A stretch of DNA of 64,000 bases from Paenibacillus eucommiae (lineage in GTDB: Bacteria > Bacillota > Bacilli > Paenibacillales > NBRC-103111), in NCBI RefSeq assembly GCF_017874215.1, contig NZ_JAGGLB010000022.1, positions 124,001 through 188,000 of the forward strand, given 5' to 3'. Positions 14,526 to 24,152 of the stretch are shown here, in pieces. The first letter of the stretch is position 1, and each line of letters starts with the position of its first letter. Under the pieces are notes generated by a model that was not told where the DNA came from, ran no database searches, and saw only the letters and a program-made list of their open reading frames with translations. Position numbers and translations under genes: made by a program.

Positions 14526-16289
14526 CTAGGATAACGGATCCACTAAAGCTTTCTCGCCTTTTTGCAGCTGATACATCTTGAAATACCTGCCTTGGAGCGA
14601 CATCAGCTCATCGTGATTTCCCCGCTCGACAATCTCGCCGCGGTGCAGTACAAGGATCTGATCGGCTTCACGAATCGTTGAGAGTCTATGCGCAATGATG
14701 AAGGTCGTTCTGCCTTCACTGACAATACCGAGAGCCCGCTGAATCAAGCCTTCTGTTTCACTGTCAATGCTGGCGGTAGCCTCATCCAAAATAAGAATAG
14801 CCGGGTCGAATGCTAACGCTCTGGCAAAGGAAATCAGCTGCCTTTGACCGGAAGATAACGTACTTCCACGTTCCACAACAATCTCATCATAACCATTAGG
14901 AAGCTGCTCAATAAAGGGAGCGGCGCCCACATCGCTTAAGGCCTGCTTCACACGGTCTATTGTAATCTCTTTATTATACAGGCTCACGTTAAACTTAATA
15001 TCCCCTGCAAAAAGGAACGGATCCTGCAGCACAATCCCCATATGCTTCCGAAGCGCCTGCTTGGAAAACGTGGAAATGTCACGTCCGTCAATCGTAATCA
15101 TACCCTCATCGATCTCGTAGAAGCCCAGCAGCAGGTTCATGATCGAGCTCTTCCCTGAGCCTGTATGTCCCACAAGCGCCACGGTTTCACCTTTACGAGC
15201 CTCGAAAGAAATCCCTTTCAGCACAGGCTCTCCCTTTTTATAGGAAAAGGTCACATCATCGAATTTCACGACGCCTTCCGGACGGCGCACTTGCTCAGTC
15301 TTTTCTACTTCTTTCCCTTCGATATCCATGATCGCAAATACCTTTTCTGCCGCGACAATCGCCCGCTGGGCATTCGTCAGCTGGTCGAAAATACCGATAA
15401 TCGGCTGAAAAATCCGCCCCAGGTAATCGATAAAGGCATAAAAGATACCGAATGAAATCGCAGTTTGCAGCGACTCACGGCCAAAGTACCAGATCACCAT
15501 CGCCGTCAGCAGGCTTCCGATAGTACCAACAATATTACGGGAAGATAGTGAAAAAACTCTAAATTGCTTGATTTGATTTACATAGCGATCCACATTCAAG
15601 GTCTCAAACTCTTCTATCGTCCGCTGCTCACGGCGAAAGGCTTGAATAATCGGCATAACGGCGATGGATTCATTAATCATTGCGTTCATATCACTTAGCC
15701 GCGCACGCATTATGGTTATAAAAATTTTCGAATATTTCAGATGAATCCACATAATAAGCGCGAACAGCGGCGGAAGCAGCAGTGTGAATAGAGCCAGCCG
15801 TGGATCCAGAATAAATAAAGCAATGTAAATACCGAGCAATTGAACGAGGCTGACGACAAAGGTCGCCATAAAGCTCATAAATAAATCCCGCACAGCCTCC
15901 GTATCATTGGCAATCCTTGAAACGACCTGTCCGATTGGCGTATTGTCAAAAAATCGCAGCGGAATTCGCTGAATATGCTGCATCAAATCCATTCTCATGT
16001 TTTTAATAATTCTTAGCGCCGTTGATTGCAGGGTATAAGCCTGAATAAAATTGCTAATACCCGCTGTCACCAATAGCCCCAAATAAAGCCCAAGCAGGCC
16101 AAAAATAGACGAAAGCTCTTTATCAGGTCCAGAAAGGTGTTCAATAATCGTCTTGATAATAAAAGGACCCCCGAGCTCTGCTCCGACCGCACAAAAAAGA
16201 ATAAGCAAAGCTCCAAGGATTCTGAACTTGTAAGCAAAAGCATAGCGGAATAATCTTTTCGCCACTGTAGGCTTTGGATCTGGATTCAT
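14526..16289 (-). CDS. ABC exporter half-transporter, YheH/BmrD-like subunit
   Basis: A 587-residue fused exporter of six transmembrane helices (about 20-310) and an ATPase domain. Walker A is GHTGSGKSS, the signature is the variant LSSGQRQ, Walker B is ILILDEATASID with the catalytic glutamate present, and the switch His is in IIAHRLS. It is encoded 73 bp after the other half. The partner has Asp in place of the catalytic glutamate, so the pair should form a heterodimer with one consensus and one degenerate site, as in BmrCD. The substrate is unknown; lipids or drugs are usual. ATG has GAGGAGG upstream. Confidence 0.9.
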   Translation of the reverse strand: MNPDPKPTVAKRLFRYAFAYKFRILGALLILFCAVGAELGGPFIIKTIIEHLSGPDKELSSIFGLLGLYLGLLVTAGISNFIQAYTLQSTALRIIKNMRMDLMQHIQRIPLRFFDNTPIGQVVSRIANDTEAVRDLFMSFMATFVVSLVQLLGIYIALFILDPRLALFTLLLPPLFALIMWIHLKYSKIFITIMRARLSDMNAMINESIAVMPIIQAFRREQRTIEEFETLNVDRYVNQIKQFRVFSLSSRNIVGTIGSLLTAMVIWYFGRESLQTAISFGIFYAFIDYLGRIFQPIIGIFDQLTNAQRAIVAAEKVFAIMDIEGKEVEKTEQVRRPEGVVKFDDVTFSYKKGEPVLKGISFEARKGETVALVGHTGSGKSSIMNLLLGFYEIDEGMITIDGRDISTFSKQALRKHMGIVLQDPFLFAGDIKFNVSLYNKEITIDRVKQALSDVGAAPFIEQLPNGYDEIVVERGSTLSSGQRQLISFARALAFDPAILILDEATASIDSETEGLIQRALGIVSEGRTTFIIAHRLSTIREADQILVLHRGEIVERGNHDELMSLQGRYFKMYQLQKGEKALVDPLS

Positions 16290-16362
16290 TTTGACCTCCT
16301 CATGTTAGGTAGGGATGGGACATTTGGACCTGATTCGGGTGGAGCCTTGCCATCAACAATGA

Positions 16363-18105
16363 TTATTCAGCCAGACTGGCTTCCATCTGTTGACGCTCCC
16401 ACTGCTGCTTGTACCAGCCTCCGAACAAAATTAACTCCTCGTGAGTGCCCTCCTCGATCACATGTCCATCATCCAAAACAAGAATCCAATTGGCGTGGCT
16501 GACTGCCGATAAGCGATGAGTCGTAATTAAGGTCGTTTTGCCAGCACGTTCCTGCCGAATACTATGCAGGATCTTGTTTTCCGTCCGCGCATCTACAGCC
16601 GATAAGGCATCATCAAGTATCAGAATCTCCGCATCGATCAATAGTGCACGCGCAATCGCTACACGCTGCTTTTGACCGCCGGACAGCATGACGCCATTTT
16701 CCCCAATCACCGTCTCCAGTCCCTGCGAAATTTGGGCAATGTCCTGGGTGAACGAAGCCATCTCCACAGCCCGGCTGATTTCATCTGGAGTTGCGTCCGG
16801 CTTGCCAAGCGCTATATTTTCGCGGATTGTCTTTGATAGCAGCAGATGCTCCTGCGGGACGTAAGCGACCCAGCTCTTCATACGTTCCAGGGGTATCTTT
16901 TCAACAGGGGTATCAGACAGATACAGCATCTCTTTGTCTATCGGATACTGCCGCATAAATTGCTTGAGCAATGTACTCTTCCCGCTCCCCGTCTTGCCTA
17001 CGACACCTAATGTCTGTCCGCGTTCTAGCCGGAATGAGACTCGCTCCAGGCTCGGATGGTTAGAGGCAGGATACTTAAACGTTAACTCTTTCATCTCTAT
17101 ACTGAACGGTAATTTTACCTCTCTAAGGTTATCCTCATCCTTGATATCCGGCTTTTCAGCAAAAGCCACCTCCAGACGGTCCGCAGAAGCACTTCCACGC
17201 TGAAGAACGTTAATAAATTCGCCGAAGGAAATCATCGGCCAGATCAGCATGCCCAGATAAATATTAAAGGAAATCAGCTGCCCCAGCGTTATTTGCCCTT
17301 CTATAACCAGATACGACCCATAACCAATGCCAATCGTAAAGCTGATCCCGACAATTAACGAAATCAGGGGTTGAAACATCGCATTGAGAATAGACACCTT
17401 TTTATTCTTGTTCATTACATCTGAAGTAACGCGGTCAAAAGCCTCCATATCCTTATCTTCCTGAACGTAGGAGCGAATGACGCGCATACCCGATATCGAC
17501 TCCAGCGCATGATCATTCATTTTACCGAAGGAAGCCTGTGCATTCAGAAAGCGGGATCTCACCTTTTTACCCAAAAAATTAATCACAACAGCCAGAAAAG
17601 GCAGCGGAACAAGCGCGGCGAGCATCAGCTTAAAGCTGATCAACGAAATCATTGTCACAATGACCACTGTAGCTCCAACGAGTGTATTGACCAGCGTCAT
17701 GACTCCATAACCGGTTGTTTGGCCGATAGCCAAAATATCATTGGTCGCCAGCGCCATCAGCTGTCCCGTGCTATTGCGCTGAAAAAATCCCGGCGTCATC
17801 TTCGTTAAATGCTTCAGCAGCCTGCCCCGCAGTAATTTCTCTACGAGTGCCGAATTGCCAAATAATGTAGTGATCCATACATAGGTCATCACGTACAGTA
17901 AGATTGAGAGACCGATCAAGAGCCAGACGGTATTGCTTAAGCCCACGGCCGTTAAATCCCCCTTACTGATATGATCTACTGTATTGCCAATCATCTTAGG
18001 CGGAATGGTAGAAAGCAAGCTCACCAAAGTCATAAGAATAATGGCCAGTGTATACTGCGCCCACCTTATTTTGAAAAACCATTTCAAGCGAATGACAAAT
18101 GACAT
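16363..18105 (-). CDS. ABC exporter half-transporter, YheI/BmrC-like subunit
   Basis: A half-exporter of about 580 residues, six transmembrane helices followed by an ATPase domain. Walker A is GKTGSGKST and the signature LSGGQKQ is canonical. Walker B runs into ILILDDALSAVD, with Asp replacing the catalytic Glu, the mark of the degenerate site in heterodimeric exporters such as BmrC. The dimer would couple ATP use mainly at the composite site completed by the partner's glutamate. ATG 18105 is preferred to GTG 18111 because GAGG sits 8 nt upstream. It is the first gene of the two-gene unit. Confidence 0.9.
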   Translation of the reverse strand: MSFVIRLKWFFKIRWAQYTLAIILMTLVSLLSTIPPKMIGNTVDHISKGDLTAVGLSNTVWLLIGLSILLYVMTYVWITTLFGNSALVEKLLRGRLLKHLTKMTPGFFQRNSTGQLMALATNDILAIGQTTGYGVMTLVNTLVGATVVIVTMISLISFKLMLAALVPLPFLAVVINFLGKKVRSRFLNAQASFGKMNDHALESISGMRVIRSYVQEDKDMEAFDRVTSDVMNKNKKVSILNAMFQPLISLIVGISFTIGIGYGSYLVIEGQITLGQLISFNIYLGMLIWPMISFGEFINVLQRGSASADRLEVAFAEKPDIKDEDNLREVKLPFSIEMKELTFKYPASNHPSLERVSFRLERGQTLGVVGKTGSGKSTLLKQFMRQYPIDKEMLYLSDTPVEKIPLERMKSWVAYVPQEHLLLSKTIRENIALGKPDATPDEISRAVEMASFTQDIAQISQGLETVIGENGVMLSGGQKQRVAIARALLIDAEILILDDALSAVDARTENKILHSIRQERAGKTTLITTHRLSAVSHANWILVLDDGHVIEEGTHEELILFGGWYKQQWERQQMEASLAE

Positions 18106-18196
18106 AAACACACCCTCTTTTTACAAAAGATTATCTACTTATCATCGGTGTTTTTGCCTAAAATTACAAGCTGATTTTTACTAGATAACAGTATAG

Positions 18197-18223
18197 TTGC
18201 AACTCTTCCTTCTATGATATAAT
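18197..18223 (+). promoter_or_regulatory. Possible promoter of the hybrid kinase gene
   Basis: TATAAT at 18218-18223 is a perfect -10. The best -35 is TTGCAA at 18197-18202 with a short 15-bp spacer, so the match is only fair. Confidence 0.4.
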
Positions 18224-18292
18224 AAAAGGTGGTTCGTGGAAAAGAATATACATTCTTATTTTAAAATATGCAGGATTGAAGGACGGATCGGG

Positions 18293-21082
18293 ATGAATTT
18301 TAAAAGAAAACAGTTTTTAGGCTTAAGCATTACCCTTGTGCTGATGCTTGCTCTGATGAGCTTTGTTATTATCATGATGAATTCTATTAATAAAAATACT
18401 ACAGAAATCGTAGACGACCGTTACAAAAAATTAAAAAACATTACCGAATTCCACACGGCCTTCTCTTTTATCGATAGCGAGCTCGGTTACCTGATCAATG
18501 AACAAAACAGCAGTAAAGCACAGGAGCACTTGGAAGCTATTCAAGATGCCCGCCAAGTTGCCGCCGAGAATATGAAAGCCACGGACAGCCTTGTATTTGG
18601 CGAAACAGGCAAGCAATTGCTTGCCAAAATCCAATTCAACTACACCGAATATTCAGATGTTGTGAAGCAATTGATCGTCAATATGACAGAAGGCAATAGT
18701 CAGGCGGCCTCTTATCTATTTATTAATGCTGCGCAGGAAAGCCGCAATGCGCTTAATCAAAGCTTGAAGGATTTCAAAGATTTTCAGGAAAATTTAATGA
18801 ATGAAGCTCAGCAGCGATCCAAAGATATTTACAGTAAGATGCTGCTCATTATTGGCTTAACAGCTGTAACTTCCCTGATTATCGGCACCGGGGTCGCCTT
18901 GTGGTTAATCAATAGCACCTCCAAAAGTCTAAATCAAGTCGCTAACGTAATGAACAACGTTGATTTTAATACGGCCGATCATTTGCCGCGGCTGCAAATT
19001 AAAACCAACGATGAAATCGGAAAAATTGCCATGTCCTTTAACGAAATGGCCAGCTCACTTGAAGCCTATAATAAACAAACGCTAGAATTTACCCAGCGAA
19101 TAGAGCAGCAGAATTGGATCCAAACTCGGATTGCCGAGGTTTCGACCATGTCCCAGGGCTTTAACGATATCACTGAGCTTGCTCAAGCCTTTGTAGCGGC
19201 GGTATCCTCTATGCTGAATGCCACACATGGAGTGTTCTACATCCTCCAAGGTTATGGCAGTAATCAAAAGCTGGTTAAGCTCGCCTCGTTTGCCGGACAA
19301 GAAGATGATCCTTCCACCTCAAGCTTTCTTATAGGTGAAGGACTTGTTGGCCAGTGTGCCAAGGAAAAGCGGGTTTTCCTGCTAAATGATTTGCCTGACC
19401 ATTATATTAAAATAGCTTCCGGCTTGGGACAATCTGCGCCCAAAAGTGTGCTGATCTCTCCACTTGAATTTGAGAGCAAAGTAGAAGCTGTGATTGAGTT
19501 CGCTTCACTGGAAAATTTCACACCCTTGCACCAGATACTGCTGGAAAACTTGCGCACTACATTCGGAACCGCAATCAACCGTGTCTGCGGCAGAATGGAG
19601 GTCGAGCGTCTGCTGCTAGAATCACAAGCTTTGACGGAAGAGCTGCAATCGCAGTCCGAAGAGCTGCAGACACAGACTGAAGAATTGCAATCGCAGGCGG
19701 AAGAGCTGCAGATGCAGCAGGAGGAGCTTCGTAGTACCAATGAGATTTTGCATCAGCAGCACCAGCTGGACCGTCAAAAAACGATTGAGCTGGAAGTAAC
19801 CAAGCGCGAGCTGGAGGAATTCTCCGAGGAATTGAAGCAAAGCTCGAAATACAAATCGGAGTTTTTAGCCAACATGTCCCATGAGCTGCGTACGCCTCTA
19901 AACAGTATCCTGATTTTATCGCAAATGCTGGCTGAAAATCAAAGTGGAACGCTTACTCCTAAAGAACAGGAATATTCCAGTGTTATTCATCATTCCGGTC
20001 AAGACTTATTAACGCTGATCGACGATATTCTGGATCTATCCAAGGTCGAAGCCGGTAAAGTAGATCTTGTGGTCGAAGATGTTAATTTGTATGGATTGCC
20101 TGAGCTTATGAATCAAAGCTTTGAAATCATTGCACAAGGAAAAGGAGTTTCCTTCGAGACTCTACTCGGTTCCGATATTCCAGAGGTCATGAAAACAGAT
20201 GGCCGAAGATTACAGCAAATTTTGAAAAATTTACTGTCCAACGCTTTTAAGTTTACAGAGCAGGGTAAGGTGACCTTGAAAATTGACAAAGCGGATCCAT
20301 CATCCTTGAGCAAGCAGCTTGATTGGCAAAGCGGCGGCCTGGTGGTCAGCTTTTCCGTTACCGATACAGGCATCGGTATCCCGGAAGATAAGCAAAGCCT
20401 GATCTTTGAAGCCTTCCAGCAGGTAGACGGTACAACGAACCGCACCTATGGAGGAACCGGTCTTGGCCTTTCGATATGCCGTGAATTTGCCAAGCTTATG
20501 GGCGGATATATAGATATTGAAAGTGAAGAAAACAAGGGTAGCACATTTACCCTGTATGTGCCTCACATGACGCAAGATCAAAGTGAAGGAACAGCTTCAC
20601 AACTAGAAGTCGCTGCTACCGCATCACCTTCAGATATCGCCGATTCCTCATCGGAAGACATGGAGCCTCCTGGCCTGCTGTCTGCCCATTCCGAGTATGC
20701 CCAGTTATTCAAAGGAAAGAAAGTGCTGCTGGTCGACGATGATGTTCGCAACCTCTACGCCTTAACTATAGCTCTTGAGAATGAAGGCATGCTGGTTAGA
20801 GTAGCAGGCAACGGCAGGGAATGTCTGGATGCCTTGTATGAGGATTCTGAAGTGGACTTGATACTTATGGACATTATGATGCCCGTTATGGATGGCTACG
20901 AGGCTATGCATGCTATCCGTCATGAGCCGAACTGGGGGAATATCCCCATCATTACTCTAACAGCCAAAGCCATGAAAAATGAGAGCGAAAAATGCCTGGA
21001 AGCCGGTGCTTCCGATTATATTAGCAAGCCGCTGAATATTAATCAGCTGTTCTCTCTTATGCGTGTGTGGTTAACAAAATAA
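18293..21082 (+). CDS. Hybrid sensor histidine kinase with HAMP, GAF and receiver domains
   Basis: A protein of about 929 residues. An N-terminal transmembrane helix, an extracellular helical sensor of about 145 residues and a second helix (LLIIGLTAVTSLIIGTGVAL) are followed by HAMP and then a GAF domain. A coiled coil of near-exact heptads follows (EELQSQSEELQTQTEELQSQ, encoded around 19638-19700). HisKA (FLANMSHELRTPLNS, phospho-His), an ATPase domain (NLLSNAFKFTEQG, DTGIGIP, GGTGLGLSI) and a C-terminal receiver (LLVDDDVRN, LILMDIMMPVMDG, Lys in ISKPLN) complete it. ATG 18293 with AAGGA upstream is preferred to GTG 18236. No separate response regulator is adjacent, so phosphate probably passes to a distant partner. 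Confidence 0.92.
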   Translation: MNFKRKQFLGLSITLVLMLALMSFVIIMMNSINKNTTEIVDDRYKKLKNITEFHTAFSFIDSELGYLINEQNSSKAQEHLEAIQDARQVAAENMKATDSLVFGETGKQLLAKIQFNYTEYSDVVKQLIVNMTEGNSQAASYLFINAAQESRNALNQSLKDFKDFQENLMNEAQQRSKDIYSKMLLIIGLTAVTSLIIGTGVALWLINSTSKSLNQVANVMNNVDFNTADHLPRLQIKTNDEIGKIAMSFNEMASSLEAYNKQTLEFTQRIEQQNWIQTRIAEVSTMSQGFNDITELAQAFVAAVSSMLNATHGVFYILQGYGSNQKLVKLASFAGQEDDPSTSSFLIGEGLVGQCAKEKRVFLLNDLPDHYIKIASGLGQSAPKSVLISPLEFESKVEAVIEFASLENFTPLHQILLENLRTTFGTAINRVCGRMEVERLLLESQALTEELQSQSEELQTQTEELQSQAEELQMQQEELRSTNEILHQQHQLDRQKTIELEVTKRELEEFSEELKQSSKYKSEFLANMSHELRTPLNSILILSQMLAENQSGTLTPKEQEYSSVIHHSGQDLLTLIDDILDLSKVEAGKVDLVVEDVNLYGLPELMNQSFEIIAQGKGVSFETLLGSDIPEVMKTDGRRLQQILKNLLSNAFKFTEQGKVTLKIDKADPSSLSKQLDWQSGGLVVSFSVTDTGIGIPEDKQSLIFEAFQQVDGTTNRTYGGTGLGLSICREFAKLMGGYIDIESEENKGSTFTLYVPHMTQDQSEGTASQLEVAATASPSDIADSSSEDMEPPGLLSAHSEYAQLFKGKKVLLVDDDVRNLYALTIALENEGMLVRVAGNGRECLDALYEDSEVDLILMDIMMPVMDGYEAMHAIRHEPNWGNIPIITLTAKAMKNESEKCLEAGASDYISKPLNINQLFSLMRVWLTK

Positions 21083-21083
21083 G

Positions 21084-21325
21084 AACGCCTTGCGGTGTCC
21101 TTTGATGAGCGTGTTGATTATGTGGGAGCGTTGCGGAGGTAAGAGGTGTGGGCTCCAGCCGCTGTTAAAGATTTGTTCCCTGAATGGAATGGATGTGGGG
21201 ATTTAACAAATCTTTAAAGGCGGACGCTATCGCTCTTCCTCCCACACCCCTTACCTCTCGCAGCTACATTCGCACGAACATCAAGCTTAAACGGACAGCT
21301 AGCAAGGGTTTTCCTCCTTATAAGT
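21084..21325 (+). repeat. Composite hairpin-rich repeat, copy B head half
   Basis: It starts one base after the kinase stop codon with AACGCCTTGCGGTGTCCTTT. The long stem pairs GAGGTAAGAGGTGTGGG (21136-21152) with CCCACACCCCTTACCTC (21241-21257), with one mismatch. The inner inverted repeat is TTAAAGATTTGTTCC (21165-21179) with AACAAATCTTTAA (21205-21217). The centre (GCACGAACATCAAGC, near 21270) is present, then similarity stops before the hairpin array. The missing array half lies in opposite orientation at 21711-22045. Confidence 0.85.
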
Positions 21326-21366
21326 AAGTGATCCTCTCGCTGTAAAGTACTTTAAAATTCTGCGTC

Positions 21367-21401
21367 AAAAAAGCTCAGATCATCCCGATCTGGGCTTTTT
21401 T
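21367..21401 (+). terminator. Rho-independent terminator downstream of the kinase gene
   Basis: AAAAAAGCTCAGATC (21367-21381) pairs with GATCTGGGCTTTTTT (21387-21401), ending in a T run. It interrupts the repeat region and would stop rightward transcripts from the kinase gene. Confidence 0.85.
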
Positions 21402-21710
21402 TTGTAGTTCACTGGAAAGTATACGTTTTGCTGTATATGCCTGGAGTGAAAATCCCCCAATTATACGGTGCAGCTTTACAGTGAAAAAGTAGACAGTGTG
21501 ACCCTTCATCCTCCGAGGGAATCAGAAAGGAAGCTCAGATTATCCTATCACCACTATCCCTTTCTCTCAGGAAAGCAACTTCTGCTGGCAGCCCACTTTC
21601 GGTTTAAGCGTGATATGTTCGGCTCTTTGCAGCTTGGAGGGAACTGGGGAGGATGAGAGTTAGTAGCTTTAGTAGAAGCCAGCCCTCCGCCGACTTGAGC
21701 GTGTGCTTCA
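21402..21710. other. Intergenic stretch without recognised features
   Basis: No ORF with a ribosome binding site, no tRNA-like fold and no strong inverted repeat was seen here. It lies between the terminator and the inverted second half of the composite repeat. Confidence 0.5.
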
Positions 21711-22045
21711 TTTAACGATGTTTTTCATCGTTAAATGAAGTGTTCCAGGTCAATCCATCACTTTAATGATGTTTTTCATCGTTAAAAGAGGACGGATGGT
21801 CTCTCATGTTGGTGAAAATGGACTTTAACGATGTTTTTTTCATCGTTAAAGTCAGGATGTGGAGCGGGCCTGATGCTTTTAACGATGAAAAACATCGTTA
21901 AAGTAGCCAATCCTCTCGGTTGCGAGCTCTCGCGGGGACACTCTTCATCTCCAGCGCCTGCTCCCGCTAGGAAATCTCCGCTAACCAAGAGAAAAACCGT
22001 TGCTGGCTGTCCGTTTGAACTTGGTGTTCGTGCGTTTGTAGATGG
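21711..22045 (-). repeat. Composite hairpin-rich repeat, copy B array half (inverted)
   Basis: Read on the minus strand it starts at the conserved centre (GCACGAACACCAAGTTCAAA, from about 22034 down). It then carries four hairpins: 21902-21878 (T loop), 21850-21824, 21786-21762 and 21735-21711 (A loops). The end-to-end spacing is 52, 64 and 51 bp. Outer bases extend three stems with different but matching flanks: CTTCA/TGAAG at 21711-21735, GAC/GTC at 21824-21850 and CTTT-type bases at 21878. It lacks the head and long stem. Confidence 0.85.
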
Positions 22046-22153
22046 TTCAATCTGGTTTCAAATTTGGGGAGGCAGGTTAATTAAAATCATCTCGAGCCGA
22101 ATAGTTTGAAAGTTCATATACATTAAAATTTCTGATGAGGAGCTGCAGCCTAT

Positions 22154-23404
22154 ATGATGAATGTTACTCAATCAAAATTACACAACGGATCCCTCTACTG
22201 GCCCAGCACAATGTCAGACATTCCCTCCTATCCTGCACTGAATCAAAGAGTCGTTACCCAGGTTGCGATTATTGGCGGAGGAATGACGGGTGCAATCTGT
22301 GCGGCTGTGTTAGCCCGCAGTGGCATCCCTGCTGTTGTCGTAGAAGGAAACCTTGCTGCATCCGGAAGTACTGCAGCTAACACAGGACTGCTCCAATTTT
22401 CCAACGACATAATGCTCCATCAGTTAGCAGAGCAAATTGGGGAAATGGCCGCTGTTCAATTTTATAGCGCATGCAGACAAGCCCTAAAAAGCTTATCCGA
22501 GCTTGCCGATACCGCATCCTTCGAAACAGGCTTTCATCAAAGGAGCAGCCTTTATTGTGCAAGCAGCCTGGAGGATGCATCCAAGCTCTACAAGGAATAC
22601 GGCCTACTCCGGAAATATGGCTTTCCGGTAGATTGGGGAGTTCCAAGCCATATTCAACACCAAGATAGTTTCCGCGAAACTGCTGCTCTCGTTACACATG
22701 GCGATGCCGAGGTCAATCCGGTGCGCTTTGCACATGGGTTAATTGATGGAGCTGTAAAGCAAGGAACCAAGGTTTTCGAAAAAACCAAGGTTCAAGAGAT
22801 CGAAAGGCGGAACGGCCGATTTGTGATCCACACCGCTAACGGCCAAATTATTGCCAATCAGCTTGTGCGTGCTGCAGGTTACTTGCCAGGTATCGAAAGC
22901 TCACAGCAAATCAAACCCATACTAAGACGTTCCTATGCTATAACCACGCCACCTAACTCCCTGCCATCCTCTTGGCCTAATCACTATATGATGTGGGAGA
23001 CAGCCCGTCCTTACTTTTATTTCCGCACCACACCAGACGGCAGAATTATTGCGGGTGGCTTGGATGAGAATCGGCCTGATCCCGTAACAGATTCCAATTA
23101 TTTGGAAAATCGGGCCAAGCATTTGTTGGCTGAGCTGAGCAGCTTATTTCCAGAAAAGCAATGGGCAGCGGAGCATGCCTGGTGCGGAACCTTCGGAGAA
23201 TCTGCAGATGACCTGCCGTTTCTAGGGGAGTCGCCAGAACAGCCTGGCCTGTTTCATGCTCTGGGCTGTGGAGGAAATGGAACTGTATATGGCATGCTCG
23301 CTGCTGAGATGCTCAAGGCTCAATTGCTCGGAGAGAAACATCCCCTGTCAGCCCTGCTCACTCCCAGAAGGGCTGGGGCAAAACCAAATACACAAATTAT
23401 TTAA
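22154..23404 (+). CDS. FAD-dependent oxidoreductase of the DAO family
   Basis: A flavoprotein of 416 residues. The FAD-binding motif is VAIIGGGMTGAICAAVLA near residue 38, followed by a glutamate (VVVEGN) and the serine/threonine-rich pyrophosphate loop GSTAANTGLL. The C-terminal FAD contact GCGGNGTVYGMLAA is clear. Relatives oxidise amines such as glycine, sarcosine or D-amino acids, or gamma-glutamyl-putrescine, with release of peroxide. Substrate cannot be chosen here. GAGGAG lies 11 nt before ATG 22154. It precedes a SIS isomerase and a ROK protein on the same strand. Confidence 0.85.
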   Translation: MMNVTQSKLHNGSLYWPSTMSDIPSYPALNQRVVTQVAIIGGGMTGAICAAVLARSGIPAVVVEGNLAASGSTAANTGLLQFSNDIMLHQLAEQIGEMAAVQFYSACRQALKSLSELADTASFETGFHQRSSLYCASSLEDASKLYKEYGLLRKYGFPVDWGVPSHIQHQDSFRETAALVTHGDAEVNPVRFAHGLIDGAVKQGTKVFEKTKVQEIERRNGRFVIHTANGQIIANQLVRAAGYLPGIESSQQIKPILRRSYAITTPPNSLPSSWPNHYMMWETARPYFYFRTTPDGRIIAGGLDENRPDPVTDSNYLENRAKHLLAELSSLFPEKQWAAEHAWCGTFGESADDLPFLGESPEQPGLFHALGCGGNGTVYGMLAAEMLKAQLLGEKHPLSALLTPRRAGAKPNTQII

Positions 23405-23516
23405 CAAATAAACTCATTCAATAAGAAAATTCCGATAGACAACTCTGAAAAAGTATGCGAACATATTCTTGGAACATAAATACACCGTGCATCATGGTAT
23501 TATGGAGGTAATAGAA

Positions 23517-24152
23517 TTGAATGCCATACTTTTCGAATTAAAGAGCAAATATCCAGAATTAAGCCAGTGTATCCCAGATATAGAGCAAGCCTGCGAGGTG
23601 CTGACAACCTCTTACCGCCAAGGCGGGAAATTGCTTGTTTGCGGTAATGGCGGGAGTGCATCAGACAGTGAGCATATCGTCGGTGAGCTGATGAAAGGCT
23701 TTATGTCCAAAAGGCCACTCCCGGAAAATGAAAGAAGCCAGCTAAGGGATCATTTCGGTGATCATGGCAGCTATTTGGCGGATCATCTGCAAGGAGCTCT
23801 TCCGGCTATTTCTCTTGTCAGCCATAGCGCTCTCATTTCAGCTTTCGCCAATGATGTGGCTGCAGATATGGTTTACGCCCAGCAGGTATATGGATACGGA
23901 GTCCAAGGTGATGTAGTTCTCGGTCTGAGCACATCAGGCAACTCCAGAAATGTGCTGCACGCCCTTCAAGTTGCCCGTCTGCGGGGCTTGCGAACGATCG
24001 GCATGACCGGTCAAGGCGGCGGTGCAATGAAAGCAGTTTGCGATGTTACCATTTGTGTGCCATGGGAACGGACACCGGATATTCAAGAACGGCATTTGCC
24101 CATTTATCATGCCCTTTGCATTTTGCTGGAGGAGGAATTTTTTCCAAAATGA
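23517..24152 (+). CDS. SIS-domain phosphosugar isomerase (GmhA-like)
   Basis: About 211 residues resembling sedoheptulose-7-phosphate isomerase GmhA. The SIS phosphate-binding motif is CGNGGSASDSEHIVGEL, with the second serine block GLSTSGNSRNVLHAL and the closing helix HLPIYHALCILLEE. The first in-frame ATG, at 23469, lacks a ribosome binding site. TTG at 23517 follows GGAGGT by 7 nt and is the likely start. The stop overlaps the ROK gene by 4 bp (ATGA), so isomerase and putative kinase are translationally coupled. A Gram-positive cell would not need it for lipopolysaccharide heptose. S-layer glycan heptose, or a scavenging pathway, is possible. Confidence 0.85.
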   Translation: MNAILFELKSKYPELSQCIPDIEQACEVLTTSYRQGGKLLVCGNGGSASDSEHIVGELMKGFMSKRPLPENERSQLRDHFGDHGSYLADHLQGALPAISLVSHSALISAFANDVAADMVYAQQVYGYGVQGDVVLGLSTSGNSRNVLHALQVARLRGLRTIGMTGQGGGAMKAVCDVTICVPWERTPDIQERHLPIYHALCILLEEEFFPK

